Assembly: GCA_964514055.1 (NCBI GenBank)
Contig: CAZEPB010000026.1
Span: 1 to 22,990, forward strand
From: SG8-32-3 sp964514055
GTDB lineage: Archaea > Thermoproteota > Bathyarchaeia > Bathyarchaeales > Bathycorpusculaceae
Reading direction: 5' to 3'
Length of the DNA stretch: 22,990 nucleotides
The translations under genes and the position numbers were made by a program. Shown here piece after piece: positions 7,907-14,303 of this stretch (positions within the stretch are counted from its first letter, which is position 1; the number at the start of each line of letters is the position of its first letter). Under the pieces are notes generated by a model that saw only the letters and a program-made list of their open reading frames with translations, did not search any database and was not told the DNA's origin.

Positions 7907-8227
7907 AGCGGTGGGTCACTGTGGTTCGACGCCTAGACTCCGCTTGGCGCCTTCAAGCCCTACGCTCTTACCCGCGCCCCCTTGAGCGCTGAACGTCCAG
8001 ACTTAGGTTGCTCTCTCCCGAGCCTGGCCGGGTTCGCCTGGTGAACCATGAAATCGGCTTCCCTACGGAAGCTGCTCATTGACCGCCAGCCTCAAGGGAC
8101 GGATAGTCAATGTTTCGGAAAGGAAGGTCCAAGCGGCCTTTGACGCCTCAGCCTCAGCTGTCAGCCCGTCGTATAGAGGGTTTACGGTGCAAGGGACCCC
8201 TGCCCCCCCGCCTAAGACCCACCGCCA
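7907..8227 (-). ncRNA. Archaeal signal recognition particle (7S) RNA
   Basis: GC-rich, about 320 nt, read on the minus strand. The conserved helix 8 region is plain: GGCCAGGCTCGGGAGAGAGC followed by AACC, matching the universal SRP54-binding pattern with a GGGA (GNRA) tetraloop. The 5' end GGCGGTGGGTC pairs with the 3' end GACCCACCGC to close the archaeal helix 1/5. The 5' Alu domain shows TTAGGCGGGGGG and the ACCGTAAACC segment typical of archaeal SRP RNA. The RNA scaffolds SRP19 and SRP54 for membrane targeting. The 5' end near 8227 lies about 25 nt from a TATA box at 8247-8256. Exact termini are estimates from the terminal helix and the TATA spacing. Confidence 0.93.
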
Positions 8228-8246
8228 AGAATTAGAAGTTGATACG

Positions 8247-8256
8247 AAATTATAAA
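8247..8256 (-). promoter_or_regulatory. TATA box of the SRP RNA gene
   Basis: On the minus strand TTTATAATTT lies about 25 nt before the 5' terminal helix of the SRP RNA, the expected archaeal distance. It falls directly after the stop codon of the OB-fold gene (8259-8261), so the SRP RNA has its own promoter squeezed into the 31-bp gap. Confidence 0.65.
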
Positions 8257-8258
8257 CT

Positions 8259-8879
8259 TTAGTGGGGGTTTTGTGTTTGGGTGGTGTGGAGTGTGCCGTT
8301 TTTGCCGACTCGCATTTGGCGTTCGTTTTTGTAGGCTGAGATGCGTGCGTTTTTGATGTGGATTGTGTCGCCTGGTGTTATGGTGTTTATTTGGTCGTTC
8401 CAGAGGCATAGTTTGATTTTTCCGGTGTTGTCTGTGATGGTGGCGTTGGCTACGCTGGCGTGGTTTCCGAATCTTGTGACTACGTGTTTGGGTTTTGAGA
8501 TTTCTAGGACTTTGGCTTTGAGGTTTACTTTTTTCATGCCTACTCGCAGGTCTTTGATGTGAAGTGTTTGTGATGTGCTGGTTTTTTTGGCTGCGTATTT
8601 GTCGCGTAAGTAGGCGTTTCTGATTTCTTTTATGGGGTTTTTCTTTTTGGAGAGGAATTCTTCGGGGATTTTGAATTGGGCTACGACTTTTGAGCCTTGC
8701 GTTATTAGGAAGATCACTTTGTGGTTCTGTTTTTTTCGGCATTCGATGGAGAGGTTTCCGCATTCGGATTTGCGGTTTTTCTCGGCTGAGACCAAGGCGT
8801 TGAAAAACTTGTCCACGTCAACGTCATACTTTATCGTGATAAGCGCTAAGTATTCGCTGGGGTAAAGCTTGCTCCGCAT
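8259..8879 (-). CDS. OB-fold single-stranded DNA-binding-like protein
   Basis: 206 residues if started at the ATG at 8879 (MRSKLYPSEYLALI). The frame stays open to a TTG at 9017, which would add a lysine-rich 46-residue leader with no obvious family match. I prefer the ATG, although no strong ribosome binding site precedes it. Residues 1-100 form a mixed domain I do not recognise (VIFLITQGSKVVAQFKIPEE). Residues about 107-198 are an OB fold like crenarchaeal SSB/RPA: LRVGMKKVNLKAKVLEI, then VANATITDNTGKIKLCLWND and PGDTIHIKNARISAYKNERQ. Such domains bind single-stranded nucleic acid in replication and repair. Because of the extra N-terminal domain, a specialised RNA or DNA role is equally possible. 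It lies directly upstream of the SRP RNA. Confidence 0.75.
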   Translation of the reverse strand: MRSKLYPSEYLALITIKYDVDVDKFFNALVSAEKNRKSECGNLSIECRKKQNHKVIFLITQGSKVVAQFKIPEEFLSKKKNPIKEIRNAYLRDKYAAKKTSTSQTLHIKDLRVGMKKVNLKAKVLEISKPKHVVTRFGNHASVANATITDNTGKIKLCLWNDQINTITPGDTIHIKNARISAYKNERQMRVGKNGTLHTTQTQNPH

Positions 8880-9017
8880 CTTGTGTTTTTCCTTGTTTTT
8901 CTGTGTGGAGGTTTCCTTGTTTTTGAGGGGGTTTGCTTGCGACTTTTTCCTGTTGCGAGCCTTACAGCTCAAAACTGCAAAAACCACAGTTCTCACAGCT
9001 GACTCAGTTCTCGTCAA

Positions 9018-9173
9018 GAATCAAGCCGTAAACCACATCTCTCAGCCTTAAGCCACTCTAAACCTCACAAGAAACATGTACAACCCAGCTATTATGGTTA
9101 ATGGTCACAAAAACGATTTTTATATCAAAAAAGCGGTATTTTGAACGGTTGCCTGCACTCTAGCGCGTGAAAA
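9018..9173. other. A/T-rich intergenic stretch with divergent TATA candidates
   Basis: No coding frame is supported. TTTTTATATC (about 9117-9126) reads as a TATA box in both directions. On the minus strand it could serve the OB-fold gene, giving a leader of roughly 215 nt to the ATG at 8879. Confidence 0.3.
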
Positions 9174-9196
9174 TTGTCTATAGCCCCCTTATATAA
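9174..9196 (+). promoter_or_regulatory. TATA-type promoter, copy B of the 15-nt shared motif
   Basis: TTGTCTATAGCCCCC (9174-9188) is identical to 2181-2195 and is followed by TTATATAA (9189-9196). Transcription to the right would start near 9220, ahead of the 55-codon ORF and palindrome. TTATATAA is symmetric, so a leftward promoter cannot be excluded. Confidence 0.45.
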
Positions 9197-9299
9197 AGAA
9201 AAATTAACTGAGCGGTCTCCTTCTTTGGATTAGAGGTTTGGTTGAATTAAATTTTAATCAAAAAAAAATAATCACTTTCAGAGGCTTGAAGCTTGACTT

Positions 9300-9467
9300 A
9301 TGGCTTGCCCCGCTCAGGCTGAAAGGCACGTGAAATTGGAAGAATTGGGTAATGGTTCGAGTAGTTTTTTGCCTGATGGCATGAAAAAAGGCGTGTCTGA
9401 AGGCTTGAAGGCACGTATTAGTAATAGTAATATGAATAGTAGTAGTAATAATAGGGTAACTAATTAG
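9300..9467 (+). CDS. Candidate 55-residue small protein, Ser/Asn-rich tail
   Basis: ATG at 9300 opens a 55-codon frame beginning MACPAQAERHVKLEELGNGS, passing through FLPDGMKKGVSEGLKARI, and ending in a Ser/Asn-only stretch coded by AGT/AAT repeats. No clear ribosome binding site is present (GAGGCTTGAAG lies 9-19 nt upstream). No membrane segment, cysteine pair or known domain is seen. The frame is bounded by a TATA element (9174-9196) and a palindrome with T-run (9455-9480) that overlaps its last codons, so it fills a compact transcript. Three related segments, AGGCTTGAAG (9282), AGGCTGAAAGGCACGT (9316) and AGGCTTGAAGGCACGT (9401), repeat inside it, so the transcript may instead be a structured RNA. 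Unrecognised; coding status is uncertain. Confidence 0.35.
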   Translation: MACPAQAERHVKLEELGNGSSSFLPDGMKKGVSEGLKARISNSNMNSSSNNRVTN

Positions 9468-9480
9468 TTACCTCTTTTTT
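9455..9480 (+). terminator. Perfect 18-bp palindrome followed by a T-run
   Basis: GGTAACTAATTAGTTACC (9455-9472) is a perfect palindrome, followed by TCTTTTTT. This has the shape of an intrinsic terminator; in archaea the T-run itself is the main signal. It overlaps the stop codon of the 55-codon ORF and closes the 9174-9480 unit. Confidence 0.6.
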
Positions 9481-9612
9481 CGTGCTCTGCACCGTAAAAA
9501 AGCTAAAAAATAGCGAAAAAAGGGGTCTGCAAGGGGTTTTGGAGTATATTCAGTTAGAAAATGACAAAGCTTTTAACTTGTTTTAGTCTAACAATTGTGA
9601 GAGGAAATTCTT

Positions 9613-10119
9613 ATGGGAAGTAGTCTTTTGAAGAATCCCTCTTTCTGGATAGCTTTGTTGCTCATAATAATTACACCAATTCTTATGTATGCAGTCTATT
9701 TTGACATACTCCAATTACACGTTTACGTCGGACCATACTACATCCATCATTGGCTAAGCTGGACTGGAGCCACATTCATCGCTTTGTTTACGCCAATCTA
9801 CTACTCACTTAAGCGAAGGAACCCGCAAAGGATAAAGACTCTTCTTGGTGTGCATGTTTTCGGAAACCTGCTCGCATTCATGTTTATTTCAATTCACTTC
9901 ACTCAGCAAATAAGCAGACCTGCCCAGTTCTATCCTGACTTAGGAACGGGAATAGTGCTTTACGCAACCGTGCTTTTACTGGTTGCAACTGGATTTTCCA
10001 TGCGTTTCCAAATAGGCAACACAGTGCGAAAAACGTTAAGATTCATACACACAAGTGCAACCGTGACATTCTACCTGATAATACTTGTACATATTCTGCA
10101 CGGCTTGGGAATAATATAG
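9613..10119 (+). CDS. Four-helix membrane protein with paired histidines, putative diheme b-type cytochrome
   Basis: 168 residues. The ATG has GAGAGGA upstream (9599-9605), and a TATA-like CTTTTAACTTG lies near 9570. Hydrophobic helices lie at about 10-31, 45-64, 77-97, 113-130 and 144-165. Two helices each carry two histidines 14 residues apart: H81/H95 in GVHVFGNLLAFMFISIHF, and H146/H160 in FIHTSATVTFYLIILVHILH. This is the bis-histidine spacing by which cytochrome b561-like and ferric-reductase-like proteins hold two stacked hemes. Extra histidines (H45, H46, H163) lie at helix ends. No flavin or NAD domain is attached. A membrane electron-transfer role is inferred from this pattern; the family itself is not recognised. 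No redox partner is adjacent. Confidence 0.6.
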   Translation: MGSSLLKNPSFWIALLLIIITPILMYAVYFDILQLHVYVGPYYIHHWLSWTGATFIALFTPIYYSLKRRNPQRIKTLLGVHVFGNLLAFMFISIHFTQQISRPAQFYPDLGTGIVLYATVLLLVATGFSMRFQIGNTVRKTLRFIHTSATVTFYLIILVHILHGLGII

Positions 10120-10192
10120 CTTTAAGAATCGGGGACTTATGAACGCTATTGCTGAGTACGGTTTAATTCAAATAAAAAAGGATTGGAAGATG

Positions 10193-10642
10193 TTATTCCA
10201 CGTCTGTGTATCCGTGTTTCTGAAGGTATCTGGGGTTAATCCTTGGGTCTAAAAGAGTGCCGTATGTCCTCAGTACTTTCCCTTTAACCTTTTTCTCAAC
10301 AACGCAAGGTCTGTGTCCAATGGGAGTACCGTTAGCTAATTGCGTTTGAACCCACTTCTTGCTCGGCATGACTAAATCCCCGCCACCCTTTTGACCCTTT
10401 ACCACAGTCCCCTTACCGTCGAGAATATTGTACACTGCTTTCCCGTGCTCGATTGTCCGTGCGGCGATACCTCTCGCGGTCTTTGCGTGTTTCCGTATAT
10501 CCGAACCGACACGCCTTCCTACTGCTTGAGCAACGCTCTTTGGCTGGTCTTTCCACTGTCCTTTGTCAGTCTTTAATCCTTCAGCAAACCCTTTAGTTCC
10601 TTTGAAAGCCTGCGTAAGCCCTGAGATATTTAGAAAACTTGG
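10193..10642 (-). pseudogene. Start-less open frame, probable gene remnant
   Basis: The minus-strand frame is open for 149 codons from 10642 to a TAA at 10193-10195. Its upstream end is a double stop (TAG GCA TAA), and the first possible start is a GTG at 10435 without a ribosome binding site, leaving 80 residues. The upstream part still reads like protein: SGLTQAFKGTKGFAEGLK, then basic SVAQAVGRRVGSDIRKHAKT, continuing without a break into KGGGDLVMPSKKWVQTQL and DPRINPRYLQKHGYTD. I interpret this as the C-terminal part of a longer gene that lost its beginning. The Gly/Lys/Arg-rich composition is compatible with a mobile-element or structural protein, but I do not recognise the family. Alternatively the 80-residue GTG version is expressed. 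Confidence 0.5.
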
Positions 10643-10720
10643 TTATGCCTACACTTATTCTCTTCAACACTTCTCGCAAGTGGCTATCTCTGCTTTAGGT
10701 TACCCACAAATAATTTTTTA

Positions 10721-10835
10721 CAGCATCTTCAAATAGAAAAGTTTGTATTCTGGATTCATAATTCTTAAAACACGCCTCGCTCAAGGCAAATAACAAGAAA
10801 CAAAGGAATATGTTCCTATGAAAACCAAGACAACA
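10721..10835 (+). repeat. Duplicated leader, copy 1 (upstream of first propeller gene)
   Basis: Nearly the same sequence occurs at 14196-14303. Identical blocks include GTTTGTATTCTGGATTCATA, then ATTCTTAA, TCAAGGCAAATAACAAGAA, and ATGAAAACCAAGACAACA, which covers the first six codons. The copies differ by substitutions and a short indel just before the ATG. ATTCATAATTCTTAA is the likely TATA region. The block is best read as a shared promoter and 5' UTR. Confidence 0.85.
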
Positions 10836-12452
10836 ACTTTTTTTACTGATAAAAAGTTCATCGCCGGAATTATCATTGCGATTTTAGCTTCAAGCGCAAT
10901 CTCAATTGGAGTTTCCACCATGCTAATAACTGGTTCGCAGGGACCAGAAGGACCACAGGGACCCCAAGGACCGCAAGGCGAAGCAGGTGCAACAGGGTCT
11001 ACAGGACCCGCAGGAGCAACTGGACCCGCTGGGGCAACAGGTACAACAGGAGCAACTGGACCGCAAGGGCTACAGGGTGAGCCGGGACCGTCTGCGCCCG
11101 ACTACGACAGCGGATGGGTAGACATAAGCGACAAGAACGGCGAGTATTTCACGCTAACCCATAATTTGGACAGCACAAACGTCATCGTTGATATCACCGG
11201 AAAGACAGCGGTAGACGGTGGAGCACACCAGAGGCATCTGGGTTCAACTAGCTTCAAACAAGGATTTGAAGAAATGTACGGCGGAATAGACGATGATTTT
11301 GGCTTTTCTGTGGTTCAGACCACTGATGGAGGATACGCAATAACAGGCTACACCGCTTCCTATGGCGTTGCAGGCGCCAATTTTTGGTTGATTAAAACTG
11401 ATTCAGCTGGAACGGTGCAGTGGAATCAAACGTACGGAGGAACAAACGATGATATTGGGTATTCTGTGGTGCAGACTAGCGACGGAGGATACGCCATCGC
11501 TGGTGAAACACTTTCTTATGGTGCTGGCGGCATTGATGTTTGGCTGGTAAAGACGGATGGAACCGGAACCGCCCAATGGAACCAAACATACGGCGGAACA
11601 AACGATGATTATGGACGGTCGGTTGTTCAAACCAGCGACGGAGGATACGCAATAACAGGCTGGACACAGTCTTATGGCGCTGGAAGCGGCGATGTTTGGC
11701 TGATAAAGACAGATTCAACTGGCATAGCGCAGTGGAACCAAACATACGGAGGAACAAACGTAGATCAAGGTTTCTCTTTGGTTCAGACCATTGATGGAGG
11801 ATACGCCATAGCAGGCTACACAGAGTCTTATGGCGCGGGCGGCATCGATGTTTGGCTGGTAAAGACAGATGGAACCGGAACCGCCCAATGGAACCAAACG
11901 TATGGTGGGGCATCCAGTGATTTTGGATATTCTGTTGTTCAAACTAGCGATGGAGGATACGCAGTTGCAGGAACTACTCTTTCTTATGGTGCTGGGTCTG
12001 AAGATTCTTGGCTGGTGAAGACGGATTCAACGGGGGCGGCGCAGTGGAACCAAACATACGGAGACGTAATGGATGACGCCGGGTTTTCAGTGGTCGAGAC
12101 TACTGATGGAGGATACGCAATAGCAGGAATCACAAATTCTTATGGCGCTGGAAATTATGATTTTTGGCTTGTAAAGACGGATGGAAGCGGAACCGCCCAA
12201 TGGAACCAAACATACGGAGGAACAAACGATGATATTGGGTGGTCTGTGGTTGAGACGGGTGATGGAGGATATGTCATAGCAGGCTACACCGCTTCCTATG
12301 GCGCCGGAGGCAATGACGTATGGCTAGTCAAGACAGATGTTGAGTCTGGCTTAGCATGGACTGGTTCCACAGCCAACACCGTAACGTTGTACAGAGGCCT
12401 AACAGACACCTATTGGAAGTACGTACGTGTTCGCATATGGAAAATTGAGTGA
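10818..12452 (+). CDS. Surface protein: anchor helix, collagen-like stretch, seven-repeat propeller inside a split beta domain
   Basis: 544 residues. An N-terminal membrane helix (about 14-38) has no clear cleavage site, suggesting an anchor. Residues 42-90 are a collagen-like stretch with glycine at every third position, 17 triplets. At 95-146 the segment DYDSGWVDISDKNGEYFTLT begins a beta-rich domain whose end appears only at the C-terminus (GLAWTGSTANTVTLYRG, then YVRVRIW). Between them sit seven repeats of 52 residues, each of the form TYGGTNDDxGxSVVQTxDGG, YAIAGxTxSYGAGxxDxWLVKTDxxGxxQWNQ. Seven blades of this size suggest a beta-propeller inserted into the flanking domain. The protein is probably extracellular, for adhesion or binding. 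The downstream paralogue overlaps its stop by 4 nt. The leader is shared with the gene at 14286. Confidence 0.85.
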   Translation: MKTKTTTFFTDKKFIAGIIIAILASSAISIGVSTMLITGSQGPEGPQGPQGPQGEAGATGSTGPAGATGPAGATGTTGATGPQGLQGEPGPSAPDYDSGWVDISDKNGEYFTLTHNLDSTNVIVDITGKTAVDGGAHQRHLGSTSFKQGFEEMYGGIDDDFGFSVVQTTDGGYAITGYTASYGVAGANFWLIKTDSAGTVQWNQTYGGTNDDIGYSVVQTSDGGYAIAGETLSYGAGGIDVWLVKTDGTGTAQWNQTYGGTNDDYGRSVVQTSDGGYAITGWTQSYGAGSGDVWLIKTDSTGIAQWNQTYGGTNVDQGFSLVQTIDGGYAIAGYTESYGAGGIDVWLVKTDGTGTAQWNQTYGGASSDFGYSVVQTSDGGYAVAGTTLSYGAGSEDSWLVKTDSTGAAQWNQTYGDVMDDAGFSVVETTDGGYAIAGITNSYGAGNYDFWLVKTDGSGTAQWNQTYGGTNDDIGWSVVETGDGGYVIAGYTASYGAGGNDVWLVKTDVESGLAWTGSTANTVTLYRGLTDTYWKYVRVRIWKIE

Positions 12453-14089
12453 GGAAGATGGCGCAATTGGGATTCACAACTGGCAAGTTTGTTGTTGGAA
12501 TTGTCATTGCGATTTTAGCTTCGAGTGCAATCTCAATTGGAGTTTCCACCATGCTAATAACTGGTTCGCAGGGACCAGAAGGACCACAGGGACCCCAAGG
12601 ACCGCAAGGCGAAGCAGGTGCAACAGGGTCTACAGGACCCGCAGGAGCAACTGGACCCGCTGGGGCAGCAGGTGCAACAGGCGGAACCGGACCGCAAGGG
12701 TCACAGGGTGAGCAGTGGCCTTACGCGGCTGATTATGACAGCGGATGGGTAGATATAACGGATAAAGCTGGTGAATACTTCACTCTAACTCATGATTTGG
12801 ACAGTACAGACGTTATCGTTAGAATCGCTGGGAAGACAGCGGTAGACGGCGAAGTACACCAGCAGCATCTGGGGTTAACAGGCTACACACTTGGCTTTAA
12901 AGAAACGTACGGAGGAGCAAACAGTGATTATGGGCATTCTGTTGTGGAGACGAACGATGGAGGATATGCAGTGACAGGGTACACCTACTCTTATGGCGCT
13001 GGACTCGCTGATGCTTGGCTGATAAAAACAGATGCAGGCGGAAATGAGCAATGGAACCAGACGTACGGAGACGTAATGGATGACGCCGGCTTTTCAGTGG
13101 TTCAGACCACTGATGGAGGATACGCAATAGCAGGAATCACCTCGTCCTTTGGTGCTGGAAACTGGGATGTTTGGCTTATTAAGACCGACTCGGCTGGAAA
13201 CCAGCAATGGACACAGACGTACGGCGGAGCGGGCGGTGATTATGGGTGGTCTCTGGTCGAGACTATTGATGGGGGATACGCAATAGGAGGCTACACGGCT
13301 TCTTATGGCGCTGGAGGCAATGATGTCTGGCTAGTCAAGACAGACGCTAGTGGAATCATGCAGTGGAATCAAACGTACGGAGGCGCAAACAACGATCAGG
13401 GCTATTCGGTGGTACAGACAAGCGACGGAGGATACGTAGTTACAGGCTACACCTACTCTTATGGCGCTGGACTCGCTGACGTCTGGCTGATAAAAACAGA
13501 TGCATCTGGAACCGCCCAATGGAACCAAACGTACGGCGGAACAAGTCGTGAGTGGGGTTATTCTGTTGTGGAGACTAGTAACGGAGGATACGCCATAGCG
13601 GGAGGCACAAATTCTTATGGTGCTGGAAGCTATGATTTTTGGCTGATAAAGACCAACGCAAGCGGAAGCATGCAGTGGAGCCAAACATACGGCGGAACAG
13701 GCTGGGATGAGGGTTATTCTGTGATGCAGACGAGCAACGGAGGATATGCGATAGCAGGCTACACGGCTTCCTATGGCGCTGGAAGCTATGATGTCTGGCT
13801 GATTAAGACCGACTCGGCTGGAAACCAGCAATGGACACAGACGTACGGCGGAGCAGGCTATGATATGGGGCGGTCTTTGCTGCAGACGGCCGATGGAGGC
13901 TACGTAATAGCAGGTTACACGGAATCTCATGGTGCTGGCGGCGCTGATGTTTGGCTGGTCAAGACAGATGTTGATGGTGAGTCTGGCTTAGCGTGGACGG
14001 ATTCCACAGCCAACAGCGTAACGCTGTACAGGGGCGGAAATGACATCTACTGGAACTACGTGCGAGTCCGCGTATGGATAACCGACTAA
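12449..14089 (+). CDS. Second collagen-like/propeller surface protein, tandem paralogue
   Basis: 546 residues from GTG at 12449, which overlaps the preceding TGA as GTGA, implying translational coupling. An ATG at 12458 is the alternative. The layout repeats the upstream protein: anchor helix about 14-38, Gly-X-Y stretch 42-88 (16 triplets), start of the split beta domain DYDSGWVDITDKAGEYFTLT, seven 52-residue repeats, and closing segment GLAWTDSTANSVTLYRGGND ending YVRVRVW. Codons for the end of the anchor and most of the collagen-like part (12527-12667) are identical to the first gene for 141 nt. One blade (13064-13140) is nearly identical to a blade in a different position of the first gene. 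Blade sequences otherwise diverge at the loops (for example TSREWG, GGDYGW), which would give a different ligand surface. It has no promoter of its own. Confidence 0.85.
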   Translation: MRKMAQLGFTTGKFVVGIVIAILASSAISIGVSTMLITGSQGPEGPQGPQGPQGEAGATGSTGPAGATGPAGAAGATGGTGPQGSQGEQWPYAADYDSGWVDITDKAGEYFTLTHDLDSTDVIVRIAGKTAVDGEVHQQHLGLTGYTLGFKETYGGANSDYGHSVVETNDGGYAVTGYTYSYGAGLADAWLIKTDAGGNEQWNQTYGDVMDDAGFSVVQTTDGGYAIAGITSSFGAGNWDVWLIKTDSAGNQQWTQTYGGAGGDYGWSLVETIDGGYAIGGYTASYGAGGNDVWLVKTDASGIMQWNQTYGGANNDQGYSVVQTSDGGYVVTGYTYSYGAGLADVWLIKTDASGTAQWNQTYGGTSREWGYSVVETSNGGYAIAGGTNSYGAGSYDFWLIKTNASGSMQWSQTYGGTGWDEGYSVMQTSNGGYAIAGYTASYGAGSYDVWLIKTDSAGNQQWTQTYGGAGYDMGRSLLQTADGGYVIAGYTESHGAGGADVWLVKTDVDGESGLAWTDSTANSVTLYRGGNDIYWNYVRVRVWITD

Positions 14090-14111
14090 ACACATTTCTC
14101 CCGTGAAGTCG

Positions 14112-14124
14112 CCTTTCTTTTTTA
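14112..14124 (+). terminator. T-rich terminator candidate after the propeller gene pair
   Basis: CCTTTCTTTTTTA lies 23 nt after the second propeller stop codon. There is no strong stem before it, but archaeal termination needs mainly a T-run. The new leader repeat begins about 70 nt further on. Confidence 0.4.
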
Positions 14125-14195
14125 CTCGTTTCCGGTGAAGTAATCTTGGAAAATAGAGAGAAGTTCTACAGTCTCATGAAGAGAGGGCAAGTTGG

Positions 14196-14303
14196 CAGTA
14201 TCTGCGGATAGAAAGGTTTGTATTCTGGATTCATAATTCTTAATACACAAGTCGTTCAAGGCAAATAACAAGAAGGTACACTTCTATGAAAACCAAGACA
14301 ACA
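14196..14303 (+). repeat. Duplicated leader, copy 2 (upstream of the exported protein)
   Basis: Counterpart of 10721-10835. The similarity begins at CAG(C/T)ATCT and continues through the TATA region, the untranslated leader and the first six codons (MKTKTT), then stops abruptly: the proteins are unrelated afterwards. The copy is 7 nt shorter, the gap lying just before the start codon. Confidence 0.85.

Noticed and set aside
8212..8763. 183-residue minus-strand frame rich in His, Arg, Lys and Pro
   Set aside because: It overlaps the OB-fold gene in another phase, runs into the SRP RNA and has low-complexity composition. It is a phase shadow.
9350..9362. T-loop-like GGTTCGAGT suggesting a tRNA
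   Set aside because: No T-arm stem pairs around it, and no acceptor stem or anticodon arm can be built.
13331..13930. 199-residue minus-strand open frame, with shorter ones at 11403-11942
   Set aside because: They lie opposite the 52-residue repeats and are open only because the repeat unit lacks antisense stops in that phase; the plus-strand frames have full domain logic.
10721..14303. Leader repeats as ends of a transposon or composite element
   Set aside because: They are direct repeats that include promoter and start codons, without terminal inverted repeats, target duplications or a transposase between them.
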